DNA of 64,000 nucleotides from Pectinophora gossypiella (Eukaryota > Arthropoda > Insecta > Lepidoptera > Gelechiidae). Below the pieces are notes generated by a model. That model searched no databases and was not told the DNA's origin. It worked only from the letters and a program-made list of their open reading frames with translations. This document shows positions 61,813 to 64,000 of this stretch, one piece after another (the first letter of the stretch is position 1; each line of letters begins with the position of its first letter). The translations under genes were made by a program, and so were the position numbers. The DNA is taken from positions 9,677,001 to 9,741,000 of the forward strand of contig NC_065425.1 of assembly GCF_024362695.1 (NCBI RefSeq), in the 5' to 3' direction.

Positions 61813-62182
61813 TCACTACTATTATGTTAGTTGACAGCCTCCGTGGTCTAGTGGTTAGAGCGTTAGGCTCACGATCTGGAGGTCCGGGTTCGACTCCAGA
61901 TGGGGACATTGTCGAAATCACTTTGTGAGACTGTCCTTTGTTTGGTAAGGACTTTTCAGGCTTGAATCACCTGATTGTCCGAAAAAGTAAGATGATTCCG
62001 TGCTTCGGAGGGCACGCTAAGCCGTTGGTCCCGGCTATTAGCCGTAAAAACACCTCCACCAATCCGCATTGGAGCAGCGTGGTGGAGTATGTTCCATACC
62101 CCCTCCGGTTGATTGAGGGGAGGCCTGTGCCCAGCAGTGGGACGAATATAGGCTGTTTATGTATGTATATGTACTATTATGT
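61813..62182 (+). repeat. SINE family S2, full length
   Basis: Head CCTCCGTGGTCTAGTGGTTA, box B GGGTTCGACTCC, core, and the tail GTGGGACGAATATAGGCTGT. TACTATTATGT near 61814 and again near 62172 suggests the target duplication. Confidence 0.88.
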
Positions 62183-62525
62183 AAGTACATATTTGTTCTA
62201 TTTTGCATTGCCATCACACCCAGGCCTTGTAGGTATCGTTTTTCCACTAAAGGCTTCTACAAACCGCGAAGTTTTGTAATATTTATTTGAGTGTTTTTCT
62301 AATTTGATTTAATTTTAACTTAATTTAATTTTACTATTTTGTTCTATTGATTTTGGAATTTTAATTTTATAATTGCTAATGTAAATATGCTTGAAATAAA
62401 ATGATTTTACGCAACGCAATGAAACGCACACACAAACATCTTTCACCCTAAACGCATATACCTGCTCCGTTCCGTCGTGGGTAATAAAATGATTTTATTT
62501 ATTTATTTCAGTAGCTACTTAAACA

Positions 62526-62689
62526 GGGAGGGGTTAAAATGGCCACATCGAAGCAATTCATCTAAGAAACCAATATTGCTATTTGACATTTGTTTGCATT
62601 GCGCACTTACTTTTATATATGCGTAAATGTCAAATTGCCTTATTGCTTTCTTAGATGAATTGCTTCGCTGTGGCCATTTTAACCCCCTC
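62526..62689. repeat. Foldback MITE A, best copy
   Basis: GGGGTTAAAATGGCCACATC at the left and GTGGCCATTTTAACCCCCTC at the right, with nearly perfect arms of about 65 bases. Confidence 0.9.
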
Positions 62690-62699
62690 GTTGCTATTT

Positions 62700-62938
62700 T
62701 CGGTCGATGATTTCCCTCATTCGGCGCTTATCGCTATCGGCCCACTAGGGTCGATTAATTCCTTCAAATATTACCCTCTCAGACGACGCCCGGTGCCAAG
62801 GTCCGCGCCCATCTGGGCACCCTAAGGCGTGTGTCTTAAATTTTGTACCGGGTGAGAGCCCTCAGCGCTCCCCATTTGTCCGGCCAAGTAGTTAATGCCA
62901 TTTGTGGCAAATCTACAAAAAGTCACGTCAAAAAATAG
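62700..62938 (+). repeat. CACGTCA-tail retroposon copy
   Basis: GATGATTTCCCTCATTCGGC to CAAAAAGTCACGTC and A's. Another internal piece of the family is at 63895-63955 near the window end. Confidence 0.82.
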
Positions 62939-63165
62939 TCATTATCGCTGAAAAGAAAAATGACGGACGAATGATCGACAGGCAGAAATTAAAAAGCCCT
63001 CCCAAAAATTGTATATTGACCAATACCCCACAGAATTAAGTTGTCAGCACACTTCAAACGGGTTTCATATCAACGAGATGTCTATTTTATACGCCCGGGT
63101 TAAATATTCATTTTAAAATTAATAGTTGTCAATCGTCCGTCCCTTTCGTTACGATGTCACTAACA
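62935..63165. repeat. MITE C-like element joined to a half MITE B
   Basis: GACGGACGAATGATCGACAG and GTCAATCGTCCGTCCCTTTC are foldback arms. The right arm runs directly into CGTTACGATGTCACTAACAC, a MITE B end. Confidence 0.6.
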
Positions 63166-63360
63166 CGACTGTATCGTTCGTGTGTGAGAACCCTTATATC
63201 GATACATAGTGAATCGCAAACATTGTCGGTAGTATTTCATTGCAGTTTACCCAGCCAGGCCCTTTTTAACTGACATTAGGTAGTAGACTTCCCCTATTGA
63301 AGTAGCAAGAGTTTGTACACGTGATTAATTTATGTTATGTACATACCATAAGTCACCGAC

Positions 63361-63622
63361 ATAGCTCGGAGAATTGCCAAGCTGAAGTGGCAGTGGGCAG
63401 GACACATAGCGAGGAGAACCGAAGGCCGCTGGGGCGGAAAGGTTCTCGAATGGCGACCACGTGTCGGACGACGCTCAGTGGGTAGGCCCGCTACAAGGTG
63501 GACCGACGATCTGGTGAAGGTCCCGGGAAGCCGCTGGATGCGGGCAGCGCAGGACCGATCGTCGTGGAGATCCTTGGGGGAGGCCTATGCCCAGCAGTGG
63601 GCGTCGTACGGCTGATGATGAT
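63361..63622 (+). pseudogene. RTE-type LINE C-terminus and tail
   Basis: Eighty-four open codons then TGA at 63613: IAKLKWQWAGHIARRTEGRW, VLEWRPRVGRRSVGRPATRW, TDDLVKVPGSRWMRAAQDRS and GEAYAQQWASYG, the conserved end of RTE-clade reverse transcriptases, followed by the GATGATGAT tail. 5'-truncated. Together with 4084-4286 it shows RTE activity in this genome. Confidence 0.92.
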
Positions 63623-63649
63623 AATGACATACCATAAGCTTGAAGAAGC

Positions 63650-63832
63650 CGTGTTTAGGAAGACACGTTAATCCGTTGTTCCCGGTTACTACTTACTGAT
63701 GTAAGTATATAGTCGTTACATAAGCCATGTCAGGGGCCTTTGGCGGCTCAATGATAACACTGACACCAGGGTTGATGAGGGTGGTATTCCACCTCACAAC
63801 CCACACGATAAGAAGAAGAGCCATAAGCTAAC
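63650..63832 (+). repeat. SINE family S1, 3' half
   Basis: GGAAGACACGTTAATCCGTT through CATGTCAGGGGCCTTTGGCG to CAACCCACACGATAAGAAG. Confidence 0.82.
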
Positions 63833-64000
63833 GACTGTACTGACTATACTTCCTGTCTCTGGTTGCCTGGAAGAAATTGCTGCAGGGCATTAAGGCCATC
63901 GATTAATTATTTCAAATATTTTCCTCTCAGACAGGGCGTCCTGTGCCAAGGTTAGATATTGAGCGGAGAGTTATCGTTCTATACGTGATTTCTATTCTTT

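Overview
This is eukaryotic nuclear DNA from an insect, very probably a moth or butterfly (Lepidoptera). The only host genes are exons of trehalose/sugar-transporter genes. The rest is dense repeat: several tRNA-derived SINE families, RTE and Jockey/CR1-like LINE ends, a BEL/Pao retroelement, foldback MITEs and a short run of the insect telomere unit TTAGG. No bacterial-type features (operons, CRISPR, genuine rRNA or tRNA genes) were found.

Layout. 1-2.5 kb: 3' part of a BEL/Pao pol gene and its LTR. 2.5-4.3 kb: repeats. 4.4-7.5 kb: last four coding exons of a Tret1-like transporter, with a degenerate duplicate of one exon just upstream. 7.5-19.2 kb: nested SINEs, LINE ends, MITEs and a tandem duplication. 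19,233-35,674: one complete Polinton/Maverick element (16.4 kb). 35.7-64 kb: a second repeat-rich block holding a single recognisable host exon at 47,313-47,427, the first coding exon of another sugar transporter whose remaining exons must lie beyond the window.

The Polinton is the centrepiece. It has terminal inverted repeats starting AG and ending CT, and a perfect 6-bp target duplication (GGATTA). It lies inside a SINE whose uninterrupted relative is present at about 37.7 kb, so the insertion site can be read directly. Rightward genes are a spliced, Ser/Asp/Lys-rich cargo gene (at least four exons), protein-primed DNA polymerase B (two overlapping frames, one base out of register) and two small related proteins. 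Leftward genes, in transcription order, are packaging ATPase, a conserved structural-type protein, a small tail-fibre-like protein, integrase with chromodomain, a minor capsid protein with a phospholipase A2-like domain, an adenovirus-type cysteine protease, penton-like protein, double-jelly-roll-type major capsid protein and a small RNase-H-like protein. That is the full replication, integration and virion-assembly set of a virus-like transposon.

Most unusual points: the intron-containing cargo gene with repeated same-phase exons; the self-complementary Polinton termini; protease and polymerase reading-frame anomalies; two ATGA-type gene overlaps; a SINE whose head joins a tRNA-like part to a 5S-rRNA-like part; and about 70-bp SINE 3' fragments inserted with perfect 12-13 bp target duplications, both starting at the same hairpin.
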